Positions 54,411 through 63,621 of a stretch of 64,000 nt of DNA are shown here, piece by piece (positions within the stretch are counted from its first letter, which is position 1; each line of letters starts with the position of its first letter). The notes under the pieces are model-generated. The model saw only the letters and a program-made list of their open reading frames with translations, was not told where the DNA came from and made no database searches. Position numbers and translations under genes: made by a program. Origin of the DNA: Sphingobium trunci (GTDB taxonomy: Bacteria > Pseudomonadota > Alphaproteobacteria > Sphingomonadales > Sphingomonadaceae). The stretch spans positions 1 to 64,000 of the forward strand of contig NZ_JAKUJY010000019.1 of the NCBI RefSeq assembly GCF_022664535.1, written 5' to 3'.

Positions 54411-55655
54411 TCAAATTTCTGGCGCTTCGAGGATCGTAACGACGCAAGCTGCTTCCTCAAGTCCATGGAAACCGCCGCCATTTTCCGCGAGACCGATCCG
54501 CGCGTCCTCAACCTGCCGGTTGCCGGCCTCCCCGCGCAGTTGCGTCACTAGTTCGAAAATCTGGATAGCGCCTGTCGCTCCAATCGGATGCCCTTTGGAT
54601 AAGAGGCCGCCAGACACATTGATCGGCAACCGGCCGCCAAGCTGCGTTTCCCCACTTTCAGCCCAAGCGCCGCCGTCGCCATAGGTGCAGAAGCCGACAT
54701 TCTCGGAGTGGAGGATTTCTGCGATGGCAGAGGCATCGTGCAGTTCTGCAACCGACACATCTTCCGGTCCGATGCCCGCCCTTGCATAGGCCCGGTCGGC
54801 CGCGACCCGCGTGAGATGTCGGTCATATTGTGCAGCGGTGCGATTGCTGCTGCTGCTCACGCCGATGCCCCGGATGTTTACTGCCCTCCGACCGCCGTTC
54901 AGTGTCTGGGTGAAGCGGCGGGATGCGATGATGAGCGCGCACGCGCCATCGCTCATTGGGGCGCACATCGACCGCGTGATGGGCCAGACGACCATTCGAT
55001 CGGCAAGGACTTCATCAATGGTCAGTGGAAAGCGATATTGCGCGAAGGGGTTGAGCTGGGAGTGATTGTGATTCTTTGCGGCGACGGCGGCGATCTGCCG
55101 GGCCGTCGTTCCAAATGTCTTCATGTGAAATCGGGCCTGCGCCGCATAGATATCCATGAAGACCGAGCGTTCGGCGGAATCGACATTGCCCTCGGGGGGA
55201 TCGACGCCTTCGCCGATCGCGAGCAGGGCAGCGATGTGATCGTCGGCAAGCTCCCGGTCCCAACTGCCCTTGAACGCCTCAAACATCTCGATCCGCTTGT
55301 CCGGGTAGTTCATCTTCTCCGCACCTACGACAAGCGCCACTTCGACAAGGCCGGATTCGACTGCGGCGAATGCCTGAAAGACGCCTGAGCTTGAGCTGGC
55401 GCAGGCATTGTCGGTGTTGAAGATCGGAATACCCTCAAAGCCATAGGCGCGCAGCGATGCCTGGCCCCGAACGCCATGCTGCCCTTCCAGCGCGCCTTGC
55501 CGCGTGTTGCAGAACCAGGCGGCGTCAATACGCTCCTTGCCCAGCCCCGCATCGTCGAGAGCCGCCGTGACAGCCTCCGCGGCCAAGGACCGCACGGAAC
55601 GATCCAGATGCTTCCCGAGTGGCGTCATGCCGGCGCCGATTATGACAGTGTCGCT
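54411..55655 (-). CDS. SCP2-type thiolase-like protein
   Basis: Protein of 414 aa of the sterol-carrier-protein-thiolase group. The nucleophile Cys is in DNACASSSS (C86), a His in AELHDASAIAE and the second His in KGHPIGATG. The C-terminal CxG of classical thiolases is replaced by NGGG. Members cleave 3-oxoacyl-CoA or act as aldolases (Ltp2-like) that release an aldehyde; the directly linked ALDH supports the aldolase reading. Aldolase members normally need a DUF35 partner, and none is visible here. Start 55655 is chosen by homology (MSDTVIIGAG). Confidence 0.8.
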   Translation of the reverse strand, partial: SDTVIIGAGMTPLGKHLDRSVRSLAAEAVTAALDDAGLGKERIDAAWFCNTRQGALEGQHGVRGQASLRAYGFEGIPIFNTDNACASSSSGVFQAFAAVESGLVEVALVVGAEKMNYPDKRIEMFEAFKGSWDRELADDHIAALLAIGEGVDPPEGNVDSAERSVFMDIYAAQARFHMKTFGTTARQIAAVAAKNHNHSQLNPFAQYRFPLTIDEVLADRMVVWPITRSMCAPMSDGACALIIASRRFTQTLNGGRRAVNIRGIGVSSSSNRTAAQYDRHLTRVAADRAYARAGIGPEDVSVAELHDASAIAEILHSENVGFCTYGDGGAWAESGETQLGGRLPINVSGGLLSKGHPIGATGAIQIFELVTQLRGEAGNRQVEDARIGLAENGGGFHGLEEAACVVTILEAPEI

Positions 55656-55694
55656 CATGAGCGGGATGTAGAACACTCAGCTTACCATGTGAAG

Positions 55695-55711
55695 GCGAAA
55701 ATGATTTTCGC
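55695..55711. promoter_or_regulatory. Shared palindrome B, copy 2 (IclR-type)
   Basis: GCGAAAA-TGA-TTTTCGC, perfect. It lies 40 bp before the thiolase start on one side and 67 bp before the SDR start on the other, controlling a divergent promoter pair. The core is identical to the copy at 49580-49598. Confidence 0.75.
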
Positions 55712-55777
55712 GTTTTGTTGACGAGTGAGGCCGGAAGGCTTAGCCGTGGCGACGGGCAAGCTGATAAAGAGGTGTAA

Positions 55778-56527
55778 ATGAATCTGGGCATCCAAGATCG
55801 CGTAGCGTTCGTAACCGGAGCGGCGGGGGGTATCGGCGCCCGAACCGCAGCGATGCTTGCCGAGGAGGGCGCTTCAGTCGCAATTGGCGATATCAATTCC
55901 GACGCCGCCGAGGCCGAGGCCGAGCGGCTCCGCGACACGGGCTGCAAGGCAATGGCTGTTCAAGTTGACGTGGCGAGCGCAGCGTCGGTGGATCAGGCGT
56001 TGACGACCGTTGTCCGGGAGATCGGCGTCGTGGATATCCTCGTCAACAATGCGGGCTTTACCCGGGACAAGCGCATTGGCCGGATGGAAGAGAGCGACTG
56101 GGATGCAGTCGTCGACGTCGTCCTCAAAGGCGCTTTTCTCTGCACCAAATCTGTCCTGCCCGGCATGATAGAAAAAAACTGGGGCCGCATCGTCAATATT
56201 TCGTCACGCGCTTATCTCGGCAACCCAGGACAGGCGAACTATTCATCCGCGAAAGCAGGTCTGCTCGGTCTGACACGGTCGACGGCGCTGGAAAATGGCC
56301 GCTACAATATCACCGTAAATGCGGTGGCGCCCGGCATCATCGACACGGCGGCGGTTCGAAACCTGCCGCATTATGAGAAGGTCAAGGCGAATGCGGAAGC
56401 ATCCTTGCCGTTGCCTCGGCTTGGGCGGCTCGAGGATGTTGCCGCCGCGATAGTTTTTCTCGCTTCCGAGCAGGCGGGATACATTACCGGCGACGTGCTC
56501 CATGTGTCAGGGGGGCGCTATGGCTGA
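55778..56527 (+). CDS. SDR-family dehydrogenase, FabG-like
   Basis: SDR of 249 aa with TGAAGGIG (residues 13-20), NNAG (90-93) and YSSAK (155-159). It ends GDVLHVSGGRYG. FabG-like members oxidise or reduce 3-hydroxyacyl thioesters. AGAGG precedes the ATG. Its end overlaps the double-hotdog hydratase gene by eight bases, so the two are coupled and probably act in sequence (hydration then oxidation). Confidence 0.85.
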   Translation: MNLGIQDRVAFVTGAAGGIGARTAAMLAEEGASVAIGDINSDAAEAEAERLRDTGCKAMAVQVDVASAASVDQALTTVVREIGVVDILVNNAGFTRDKRIGRMEESDWDAVVDVVLKGAFLCTKSVLPGMIEKNWGRIVNISSRAYLGNPGQANYSSAKAGLLGLTRSTALENGRYNITVNAVAPGIIDTAAVRNLPHYEKVKANAEASLPLPRLGRLEDVAAAIVFLASEQAGYITGDVLHVSGGRYG

Positions 56528-57446
56528 CTCCAAAGCCGCGGTGGACCGGCTGGCGGAGCCACGAGTTCGTTCGGTGATGGATCCGGAATCGCTGCTCAAC
56601 CTTCCCCCCAGGATCATTCGTCACAGCTATACCAGACGCGATACGATGCTTTACGCGCTGGGGGTGGGGGCCGGACGCGATCCGATGGGCGAGGCTGATC
56701 TGCCATATGTCTTCGAGGATAATCTGCGTGCGTTGCCGACCATGGCGGTCGTGCTCGCGTACCCCGGATTCTGGCAGATGGAACCGCGTTACGGCATTGA
56801 CTGGCGGCGGGTTCTGCACGCCGAGCAATCCTGCGAATTCCATACGCCGCTGCCGGTCGAAGGCACGGTGCGGGGCGAGTTCTCGGTCGATGCGATCGTC
56901 GATAAAGGGGCTGAAAAGGGCGCGCTGCTTCGCGCGCGACGCCTCATTTATGATGAGGCCGACCAAAGGCTGCTGGCAACGGTGAGGCAGATTTCCTTCC
57001 TGCGTGGCGATGGAGGGAGAGGCGGTGGCGGCACGGCGCTGATTCCCTTGCCGGCCGTTCCCGGTCGCACGCCCGACAAAAGGATCATGTTCGAGGTTCG
57101 GCATGAGCAAGCGCTCGTCTATCGTCTTTCGGGAGATTATAATCCGTTGCATGCGAGCCCGGCGGCTGCGCGCGACGCGGGCTTCGCCAAGCCGCTGCTG
57201 CATGGGCTGTGCACCTATGGATTCGCCGGAAGGGCTGTTCTCGCAGCGGCTTGCGGCAATGATCCTGTACGCCTGAAGACGTTGGAATGCAGGTTCACGG
57301 CGCCGGTGCACCCCGGAGACAATCTGGATGTCCTCATCTGGCAGGAAGCAGCGCAAGATATAGCATTCCAAATCATCGTTCCCGAAAGGCAAGAGGTCGT
57401 GATCGACAATGGAAAGGCGCAAATAGCCTCCTGTGTGAACGCATAA
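56520..57446 (+). CDS. Double-hotdog MaoC-like enoyl-CoA hydratase
   Basis: Protein of 308 aa made of two hotdog domains. The C-terminal one has the catalytic DYNPLH (D206, H211) followed by GFAKPLLHGLCTYGF, as in peroxisomal-type 2-enoyl-CoA hydratase 2. The N-terminal domain lacks it. It hydrates trans-2-enoyl-CoA to the (R)-3-hydroxyacyl-CoA, fitting bulky side chains such as those of sterols or aromatics. It overlaps the SDR gene by eight bases. Confidence 0.85.
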   Translation: MADSKAAVDRLAEPRVRSVMDPESLLNLPPRIIRHSYTRRDTMLYALGVGAGRDPMGEADLPYVFEDNLRALPTMAVVLAYPGFWQMEPRYGIDWRRVLHAEQSCEFHTPLPVEGTVRGEFSVDAIVDKGAEKGALLRARRLIYDEADQRLLATVRQISFLRGDGGRGGGGTALIPLPAVPGRTPDKRIMFEVRHEQALVYRLSGDYNPLHASPAAARDAGFAKPLLHGLCTYGFAGRAVLAAACGNDPVRLKTLECRFTAPVHPGDNLDVLIWQEAAQDIAFQIIVPERQEVVIDNGKAQIASCVNA

Positions 57447-57572
57447 AGCCATGGGACCGTCTGGGTAGCCGGTCTGACGATGGGCTTATCGGGCGCAAAT
57501 CCACCAGGGCCGCCAAGCTCGACGCGCAGATCGAGATCATGGTTAGGTAAATTGAGAGAAGGTGCAGTTGAG

Positions 57573-58565
57573 ATGACCAAGATGGAAACCCCTTACGGAC
57601 CTGTGTTGGTGACCGGTGCGACCGGCTATCTTGCTGGATGGGTCGTAAAGCTCCTCCTCGATACCGGGGTGACCGTTCATGCGAGTGTTCGAGATCCCGA
57701 CAACATTGCCAAGGTGCGCCATCTGCTGGACATGGCGGACAAGGCGCCCGGATCGCTTCGCCTGTTCAAGGCCGACCTTCTTGATCCCGGCAGTCACGAG
57801 GCGGCGATGGACGGCTGCCGCATTGTCATGCACACCGCATCACCCTTCCTCCTCCCTTCGGGCATTTCCGACCCGCAACGCGACCTTGTCGAACCGGCGC
57901 TGGCGGGGACGCGTGACGTTCTCGAAACCGTCAATCGGGTTGCCAGCGTCGAGCGGGTGGTGCTGACCAGTTCCACCGTTGCGATTGTCGATCCGGTCCA
58001 AATTACCGACAAGATTCATACTGAGACGGACTGGAACGATTATGCGTCGATCGAAACGACGGCCTATCCCTATTCCAAGGTGCTTGCCGAACGTGAAGCG
58101 TGGAAGATCGCCGACAGTCAGGCGCGGTGGAAACTCGTCGCCATCAATCCTGCATTCATAGTCGGACCGGGAACCGCGTCCCAACAGACTTCGGCAACAT
58201 TCGACCAGTTTCGCGCCATGTCGAATGGCACCTTCAGCAAGGCGTTGCCCTCGCGCGATGTCGGCGTGATCGACGTCCGTGATGTCGCGGAGGCGCATCT
58301 CCGGGGCGCCTATGTTCCCGGGGCCGGCGGTCGGAATATCGTTTATGCCGAGGTGCTGAGCTTCAATGACATTGCGACGATCTTGAAGGAAGAATTTGGC
58401 GAGGATACGCGTTGGCAATTCCCGCCAGAGACGCCTTGGGATTTTTCGACACCCCATTGGCGTGCCGACAACAGCAAGGCCGCGTCGGAACTGGGCATGG
58501 TCTATCGACCGCTTCGTCCCGCAATCATCGAGACTTTTCGACAGCTCACCGCCCAATCGTCCTAA
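57573..58565 (+). CDS. NAD(P)-dependent reductase, cinnamyl-alcohol/dihydroflavonol reductase-like
   Basis: Extended SDR of 330 aa with VLVTGATGYLAGWV (residues 11-24) and catalytic YPYSK (165-169). It resembles plant-type cinnamoyl-CoA/dihydroflavonol reductases and bacterial relatives that reduce or oxidise phenylpropanoid-like carbonyls. The ATG at 57573 lies downstream of AGAAGG. It is third in the SDR-hydratase run, 126 bp after the hydratase gene. This family fits a phenylpropanoid-type substrate, but that remains inference. Confidence 0.8.
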   Translation: MTKMETPYGPVLVTGATGYLAGWVVKLLLDTGVTVHASVRDPDNIAKVRHLLDMADKAPGSLRLFKADLLDPGSHEAAMDGCRIVMHTASPFLLPSGISDPQRDLVEPALAGTRDVLETVNRVASVERVVLTSSTVAIVDPVQITDKIHTETDWNDYASIETTAYPYSKVLAEREAWKIADSQARWKLVAINPAFIVGPGTASQQTSATFDQFRAMSNGTFSKALPSRDVGVIDVRDVAEAHLRGAYVPGAGGRNIVYAEVLSFNDIATILKEEFGEDTRWQFPPETPWDFSTPHWRADNSKAASELGMVYRPLRPAIIETFRQLTAQSS

Positions 58566-58714
58566 CCTTTCATAAGGCGATGGATCGCAGGCTTTTTGTC
58601 GCCAGAATTCCGGACCAAGGCGCAACAGCAGTTCCGGCGCGGCGCTCGCCTCGATTGGGCGGAAAGGCGGCACTTGTCGGATGGGCAACTGCCCCATTTC
58701 GTTCGACGCAAGCC

Positions 58715-58735
58715 CGGCGGGCACGGCGCCCGCCG
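58715..58735 (+). terminator. GC-rich hairpin before the FAH promoter
   Basis: CGGCGGGC-ACGGC-GCCCGCCG, a perfect 8-bp stem with a 5-base loop, between the reductase gene and the next promoter. No T run follows, so termination efficiency is uncertain. Confidence 0.4.
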
Positions 58736-58745
58736 CGTGCTTCAC

Positions 58746-58786
58746 TTGACTCTTTTCTAGTCAGAATATACTTAAAGTATAATATG
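58746..58786 (+). promoter_or_regulatory. Promoter and operator of the FAH operon (shared palindrome, copy 2)
   Basis: TTGACT (58746-58751) and TATACT (58767-58772) with a 15-base spacer. The palindrome CAGAATATA-N7-TATAATATG (58762-58786) matches copy 1 in its whole left arm and in 7 of 9 right-arm positions, and covers the -10. Confidence 0.7.
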
Positions 58787-58841
58787 ATTCGTGGCAGCTT
58801 GGCTCCAGAGGCAAGCGCCGACGAGAATGAATGGGAGAGCC

Positions 58842-59771
58842 ATGAAACTGGGCCTGGTAGACGATTATATTCCCGCGTTGATCGACGGAGATTTGGTCAG
58901 GCTGCTGGCTGAGGATCTGCCGCAGATCATGGCTCTGCCGCCCCATGCGCGTCTGGCCGGACTGATCGAGCGGTGGGATGCGCTTGCTGCTCATATCAAG
59001 GCGAGCACCCGCCCGTGCGTGCCCCTCGACGACGTCGTGTTGCGCGCGCCTTTGCCGCGGCCAGCCAAGCTGCTTTGCGGACAGCTCAGCTTCAAGGAAG
59101 GCGTTGCGGAGGCCAAGGTCAAGCCGGCATTCTTTTTGAAGTCATCGACGAGCGTCATCGGGCCCGGTGAAACGGTCGAGCTTCCTCCGGTGGACGCTCC
59201 CGTGTTCCATCATGAAGGCGAGTTAGCGGTCGTGATCGGCAAACGCGCCAAGTCCATCACGCCGGCCGAGGCGATGGACCATGTCTTTGGCTACACCTGT
59301 TTTCTCGACATGTCGGCGCGGGGCGTCGGGCACGGCACCAGCTTTCAGGACAAGTCCTATGACACATTCGGGCCGATGGGGCCTTGGGTTCTCACCGCCG
59401 ATTGTGTTCCGGACCCTCACGAACTCCAAGTCCGTCTTTGGGTGGATGATGAGCTTCGCCAGGATTATCCAATGTCCGACATCGGCAATCCCGTGGCTGA
59501 CCTGGTTGCCTATGCCTCGTCCATCGCCGCGCTCGAACCTGGCGACGTGCTTGCGCTCGGCGTCAACCATCAGGGCATAGGTCCGATCCAGGACGGCGAC
59601 ACGGTGCGGATCGAGATCGAGCCGATCGGCGGCTTTTCGGTCCAGGTGAAGGACGCTCTCGGACGGCGCTGGGAGAAGGGCGTGGATACGAGGCTGGCTG
59701 CCGTCGTGCTCCGCATGGTGCGCGGAGAGCCCTTGGGCACCGTGGACTTTTCCCCACGGCTCGACCGCTGA
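58842..59771 (+). CDS. Fumarylacetoacetate hydrolase-family protein
   Basis: Protein of 309 aa with the FAH-fold metal site: HHEGELAVVIG (E125, E127) and FLDMSARG (D156), plus FFLKSSTSVIGPGE before it. Members hydrolyse acylpyruvates or fumarylpyruvate, or isomerise and decarboxylate meta-cleavage products. GGGAGAG precedes ATG 58842. It is the first gene of the operon FAH-ligase-thiolase-extradiol dioxygenase, so it probably acts on the product of that dioxygenase or a later intermediate. Confidence 0.85.
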   Translation: MKLGLVDDYIPALIDGDLVRLLAEDLPQIMALPPHARLAGLIERWDALAAHIKASTRPCVPLDDVVLRAPLPRPAKLLCGQLSFKEGVAEAKVKPAFFLKSSTSVIGPGETVELPPVDAPVFHHEGELAVVIGKRAKSITPAEAMDHVFGYTCFLDMSARGVGHGTSFQDKSYDTFGPMGPWVLTADCVPDPHELQVRLWVDDELRQDYPMSDIGNPVADLVAYASSIAALEPGDVLALGVNHQGIGPIQDGDTVRIEIEPIGGFSVQVKDALGRRWEKGVDTRLAAVVLRMVRGEPLGTVDFSPRLDR

Positions 59772-59781
59772 GCGCTCCGGC

Positions 59782-61332
59782 ATGAGGCTGATCGACTATC
59801 TCGACAAAGGCGCCGAACTCGGCAGTGCCGTCTCCTGTATCCTTCGGGGAGATCAGGCATGGTCCTATTCCCAGGTCATTGAGCGCACGCATCAGATTGC
59901 CTGCGCCTGCGCGCGGGATGGCTTCGGAAAAGGGGGCAAGGCAGCTGTTCTCAGTCCGAACGAGCCGGACACACTGGTGGCGATCCTGGGAATATTGCGG
60001 GCCGAATTGATTTGGTTGCCGATCAATCCGCGATATACGCTCGACGACATCACCGAGCTTTTGCATCGTTTCGATTGCGAACTGCTCATCGTGCATCCTT
60101 CATTCGAGCCGGCGATCGATCAGATCCAGGCCGCGGCGCCGGCCATCCGGCTCGTTCTCACTCTTGGGGAAGGAAGCGATGCGGTTGCATCGCTTGATGG
60201 CTGGATAGAGCCTCCCGGATCGCGGCACGAAGGCTCGGCCCCCAACGCCGAAGATGTCTGCGCGATCATGACGACCGGCGGCACGACCGGCCGGCCCAAG
60301 GGCGTCCTTCAAACCAACCGTGGGTTCGAGACCTATGTGGCGAACCATATCGCCACGATGGGACATGACGAACGTCCGCGGTATCTGGTCGTGGCCCCGC
60401 TGACCCATGCGGCGGGCTTCATGTGCTTCTCCATGCTCGCGCGCGGCGGCACGATCTTCATCGCGACTGGCACCGAGCCGCGAACGGTGGCGGATGCGAT
60501 GAGTCGCCACGGCATCACCGATCTCTTCGCGCCGCCGACCTTGATCTATACCATGCTGGCCGATCCGGAAATCCGGGCCATGCGCTTTCCCGCGCTTAAA
60601 TGCCTGTTATATGGCGCGGCGCCCATGTCGATCGAGAAGCTGCGCGAAGCGCTCGAATGGCTCGGCCCCGTCATGTACCAAGGTTTCGCGCAAGTCGAAG
60701 CCATCATGATCTGCACAGTTCTGCGGCCGCAGGACCATTTTATCGACGGCCAGATCGCCGGGCCGAAACGCCTGTCCAGTTGCGGTCGGCCAGCGCCCTT
60801 CGTGATGATGGCGGTGATGAATGAAGAAGGCGAATTGCTGCCCGACGGGTCGGTAGGCGAGATCGTCGTTCGGTCCGGAAATGTCATGCTGGGCTACTAT
60901 AATGACCCGTCCGCCAGCGCCGAGGCGTCCCGTTTTGGCTGGCATCATACGGGGGATATCGGCTTTCGGGATGAGGAAGGCTTCTACCACCTCGTCGATC
61001 GCGCTCGGGACATGATCATTTCCGGGGGATATAATATCTATCCGTCGGAGATCGAGCAGGTGCTCTGGGGCCATCCGGCCGTTCAGGATTGCGCCGTCGT
61101 GGGCGCTCCCGACCCGAAATGGGGTGAGGCGGTCACTGCTGTCGTGCAGTTGAAGGCGGGTAAAACGGTCGACGCTGCCGAACTTGTCAGCCTTTGTCGG
61201 ACCCGCGTCGGCTCGATCAAGGCCCCCAAGACAATTCTCTTCTGGCCCGAACTGCCCCGTAGTCCGGTGGGCAAGGTTCTCAAGCGCGACATCCGGGACA
61301 AACTGTGGGCGGGTGAGGCTCGCCGCATATGA
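59782..61332 (+). CDS. Acyl-CoA synthetase (AMP-binding)
   Basis: ATP-dependent ligase of 516 aa. The phosphate loop is MTTGGTTGRPKGV, later GWHHTGDIGFRDEEGF and GGYNIYPSEIEQVLWG, and the C-terminal Lys in RSPVGKVLKRD. It lies ten bases after the FAH gene and 13 bp before a thiolase gene. With that thiolase it forms a module for activation and shortening of an aromatic side chain, parallel to the ligase/thiolase set at 50-56 kb. Confidence 0.9.
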   Translation: MRLIDYLDKGAELGSAVSCILRGDQAWSYSQVIERTHQIACACARDGFGKGGKAAVLSPNEPDTLVAILGILRAELIWLPINPRYTLDDITELLHRFDCELLIVHPSFEPAIDQIQAAAPAIRLVLTLGEGSDAVASLDGWIEPPGSRHEGSAPNAEDVCAIMTTGGTTGRPKGVLQTNRGFETYVANHIATMGHDERPRYLVVAPLTHAAGFMCFSMLARGGTIFIATGTEPRTVADAMSRHGITDLFAPPTLIYTMLADPEIRAMRFPALKCLLYGAAPMSIEKLREALEWLGPVMYQGFAQVEAIMICTVLRPQDHFIDGQIAGPKRLSSCGRPAPFVMMAVMNEEGELLPDGSVGEIVVRSGNVMLGYYNDPSASAEASRFGWHHTGDIGFRDEEGFYHLVDRARDMIISGGYNIYPSEIEQVLWGHPAVQDCAVVGAPDPKWGEAVTAVVQLKAGKTVDAAELVSLCRTRVGSIKAPKTILFWPELPRSPVGKVLKRDIRDKLWAGEARRI

Positions 61333-61345
61333 TGAGGATCGACTG

Positions 61346-62584
61346 ATGCAACAGGTCTATGTAGTGGGAGTGGGAATGACGCCGTTCGGCCGGCTCCCCG
61401 ATCTCAGCGTCAAGCAACTCGCCGCCCAAGCGACACAGGCGGCTTTGCTTGATGCCGGTATTCCCGCGAGCGCTCTTGAGGCAGCCTTCTTCGGCAATGC
61501 GACCCAGGGCCATATGGAAGGCCAGCATATGGTCCGGGGAGAGATCGCGCTTCGCGCCATGGGCATACAGGGCATCCCGGTCGTCAACGTAGAGAATGCC
61601 TGCGCGACCGCCAGCACCGCCTTCATCCTAGCGGTCAACCACCTCAAGGCGGGGGAAGGCGATGTCGTTCTCGCGCTTGGGGCCGAAAAAATGGTTTCGA
61701 GCGACAAGAGCCTTATGTTTTCGGCGTTCGACAGTGCCTGGGATGTGCATGATGTTGAAGGCAATACCGCCCGGCTCAAGAATCTGGGGAACGGCGTCAC
61801 GGCTCCGCCCGGAAGCGCCTCGGAGAGACCTTATAGCGTGTTCATGGACGTCTATGCCGGGCTGGCGCGCCAGCATATGGCTCGCTTCGGAACGACGCAG
61901 CGTCAGATCGCGGCGGTCTCCTCGAAGAACCATAACCACTCGCAGCATAATCCGCTTTCGCAATTCCAGCGCCCCTTTACGATCGAAGAGGTTCTTGCGG
62001 CGCCGCCGATCACCTACCCCTTCACGCTGCCCATGTGCTCACCGATATCCGACGGCGCCGCCGCTGCCGTGATCATGACCGAAGCCGGCATGAAGCGCCA
62101 TGGGATCGATCGCAGCCGCGCCATAGTCGTGCTCTCCGCCGTGATGCAGACGGGCAGCGACCGGCCGGCCGAGGCGATTGAGCAGCATTGCACCGTCATC
62201 GCCGCCAGGAAAGCCTATGAGCGTGCAGGCGTCGGGCCGGAGGACGTGTCGGTTGCCGAAGTGCATGACGCGACCGCCGTCGGAGAAATCATCCAGATCG
62301 AAAATCTCGGGCTTTGCTCATTCGGCGAAGGCGGGTTCCTGGCCGAGCGGGGCGAGACCGCTCTGGGCGGACGCGTCCCGGTCAATCCTTCCGGCGGTTT
62401 GCAGTCCAAGGGGCACCCGATCGGTGCGACAGGTCTTGGTCAAATCTACGAGCTTGTGACGCAGCTCAGAGGCGAAGCCGGGCCACGCCAGGTCGACGGT
62501 GCAAAAATAGCGATCGCGGAGAATGGCGGCGGCTCGTTCGTCGTCGAAGAAGCGGTCGCGACAATCATCATGCTTGGCCGTTAG
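61346..62584 (+). CDS. SCP2-type thiolase-like protein
   Basis: Protein of 412 aa, clearly paralogous to the one at 54411-55655: the same start (VGVGMTPFG), Cys at residue 86 in ENACATAS, AEVHDATAVGE, KGHPIGATG and the NGGG ending in place of CxG. It either thiolyses a 3-oxoacyl-CoA or cleaves a 3-hydroxyacyl-CoA by retro-aldol reaction. No DUF35 partner gene follows. GAGGATC lies before ATG 61346. The longer upstream open frame overlaps the ligase gene and is not used. Confidence 0.85.
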   Translation: MQQVYVVGVGMTPFGRLPDLSVKQLAAQATQAALLDAGIPASALEAAFFGNATQGHMEGQHMVRGEIALRAMGIQGIPVVNVENACATASTAFILAVNHLKAGEGDVVLALGAEKMVSSDKSLMFSAFDSAWDVHDVEGNTARLKNLGNGVTAPPGSASERPYSVFMDVYAGLARQHMARFGTTQRQIAAVSSKNHNHSQHNPLSQFQRPFTIEEVLAAPPITYPFTLPMCSPISDGAAAAVIMTEAGMKRHGIDRSRAIVVLSAVMQTGSDRPAEAIEQHCTVIAARKAYERAGVGPEDVSVAEVHDATAVGEIIQIENLGLCSFGEGGFLAERGETALGGRVPVNPSGGLQSKGHPIGATGLGQIYELVTQLRGEAGPRQVDGAKIAIAENGGGSFVVEEAVATIIMLGR

Positions 62585-62596
62585 AGGAGGGACATC

Positions 62597-63532
62597 ATGT
62601 CTGTCATCAAAGCGATCGACCTGGCCTATGTCCGCGTTCGCGCTCCCGATTTCGATCAGGCGCGCCTGTTCCTCGCCGACTTCGGACTTATTGAGAATTC
62701 GCGCGATGGAGAGAGGCTTGGGTTCCGTGGGCTCGGGCCGGAGCCGGAAATCCTGACCGTCGAACCCGGCGGGCGTGGACTGGTGGCGATCGGGTTTGCC
62801 GCGGGCGCAAGAGACGATCTTGAGCGTTTTGCACAGGCCGCGAACAGCAGGGTGACGGAAAGGATGGGGCGTGGAGGCGGCTGGCAGGTTGTCGTTCACG
62901 ACCCGGACGGCAATCAGATCGAGCTGATTTGGGGGGTAACCCCGGTCGAGCCCGTCGCGGTCGATCGTCCGCACACCAATGAAGGCAGCGACCGCTATCG
63001 TCGGCAAGGGTCTGTGCGCCGGCCGGCTTCCGGACCGGCCCATGTGTTGCGGCTGGGGCATGTCGTCCTTACCACGCCCCAGCCGGAGCCGCTCGCGCAA
63101 TGGTATCGCGACATGTTCGGATTTCTGGTGTCGGACGTGGTTTACGACGGCAGCGAAGACAATGTGCTGCTTTCGTTCAACCGGCTCGACCTGGGCGACG
63201 AATATGTCGATCATCATGTCTTCCAGACCATGATCGGCCCGCCCCGCGGAATTCATCATATCTCGTTTGAAGTTCTCGACATCGACGATCTCTACATCGG
63301 CCACCAATTTCTGACGGAGCGCGGTTATCGCCATATGTGGGGCGTGGGCCGACACAAGCAGGGGAGCCAGATTTTCGATTACTGGATCGATCCATCGGGA
63401 GTCATGTATGAACACTGGACGGATACCGACCTGCTGAACGCCGACTGGACGCCTGGCATTGAATCGGCGGCCGCATCTCAAGGGCCTTGGGGGCCTCCGA
63501 TGCCCGCCGAATTCATCACCCAGGTGGGGTAG
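62597..63532 (+). CDS. Extradiol ring-cleavage dioxygenase (type I, VOC fold)
   Basis: Two-domain VOC protein of 311 aa. Iron ligands of type I extradiol dioxygenases are visible as H155 (LGHVVL), H221 (GIHHISFEV) and E272 (MYEHWTD), with the preceding His and the GYRHMWGVGRH stretch near the active site. It cleaves a catechol next to its hydroxyls using oxygen. AGGAGGG precedes the ATG. It ends the FAH-ligase-thiolase operon and is followed by the monooxygenase that could make its catechol from a phenol. 2,3-dihydroxybiphenyl- and HsaC-like enzymes are the nearest recognisable types. Confidence 0.9.
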   Translation: MSVIKAIDLAYVRVRAPDFDQARLFLADFGLIENSRDGERLGFRGLGPEPEILTVEPGGRGLVAIGFAAGARDDLERFAQAANSRVTERMGRGGGWQVVVHDPDGNQIELIWGVTPVEPVAVDRPHTNEGSDRYRRQGSVRRPASGPAHVLRLGHVVLTTPQPEPLAQWYRDMFGFLVSDVVYDGSEDNVLLSFNRLDLGDEYVDHHVFQTMIGPPRGIHHISFEVLDIDDLYIGHQFLTERGYRHMWGVGRHKQGSQIFDYWIDPSGVMYEHWTDTDLLNADWTPGIESAAASQGPWGPPMPAEFITQVG

Positions 63533-63621
63533 CGGCGTTTGACAGCCGCGATCGCTGGCCTCGTCCCGTAATTTCCCAAGCGCCTGTTGCAGCGGTGCCG
63601 CCTGATCGAGCGCCAATCCGA

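Noticed and set aside
57447-57572. Minus-strand frame through the gap before the reductase gene (RVELGGPGGFAPDKPIV)
   Set aside because: It runs mostly antisense to the hydratase gene and has no start signal; likely chance.
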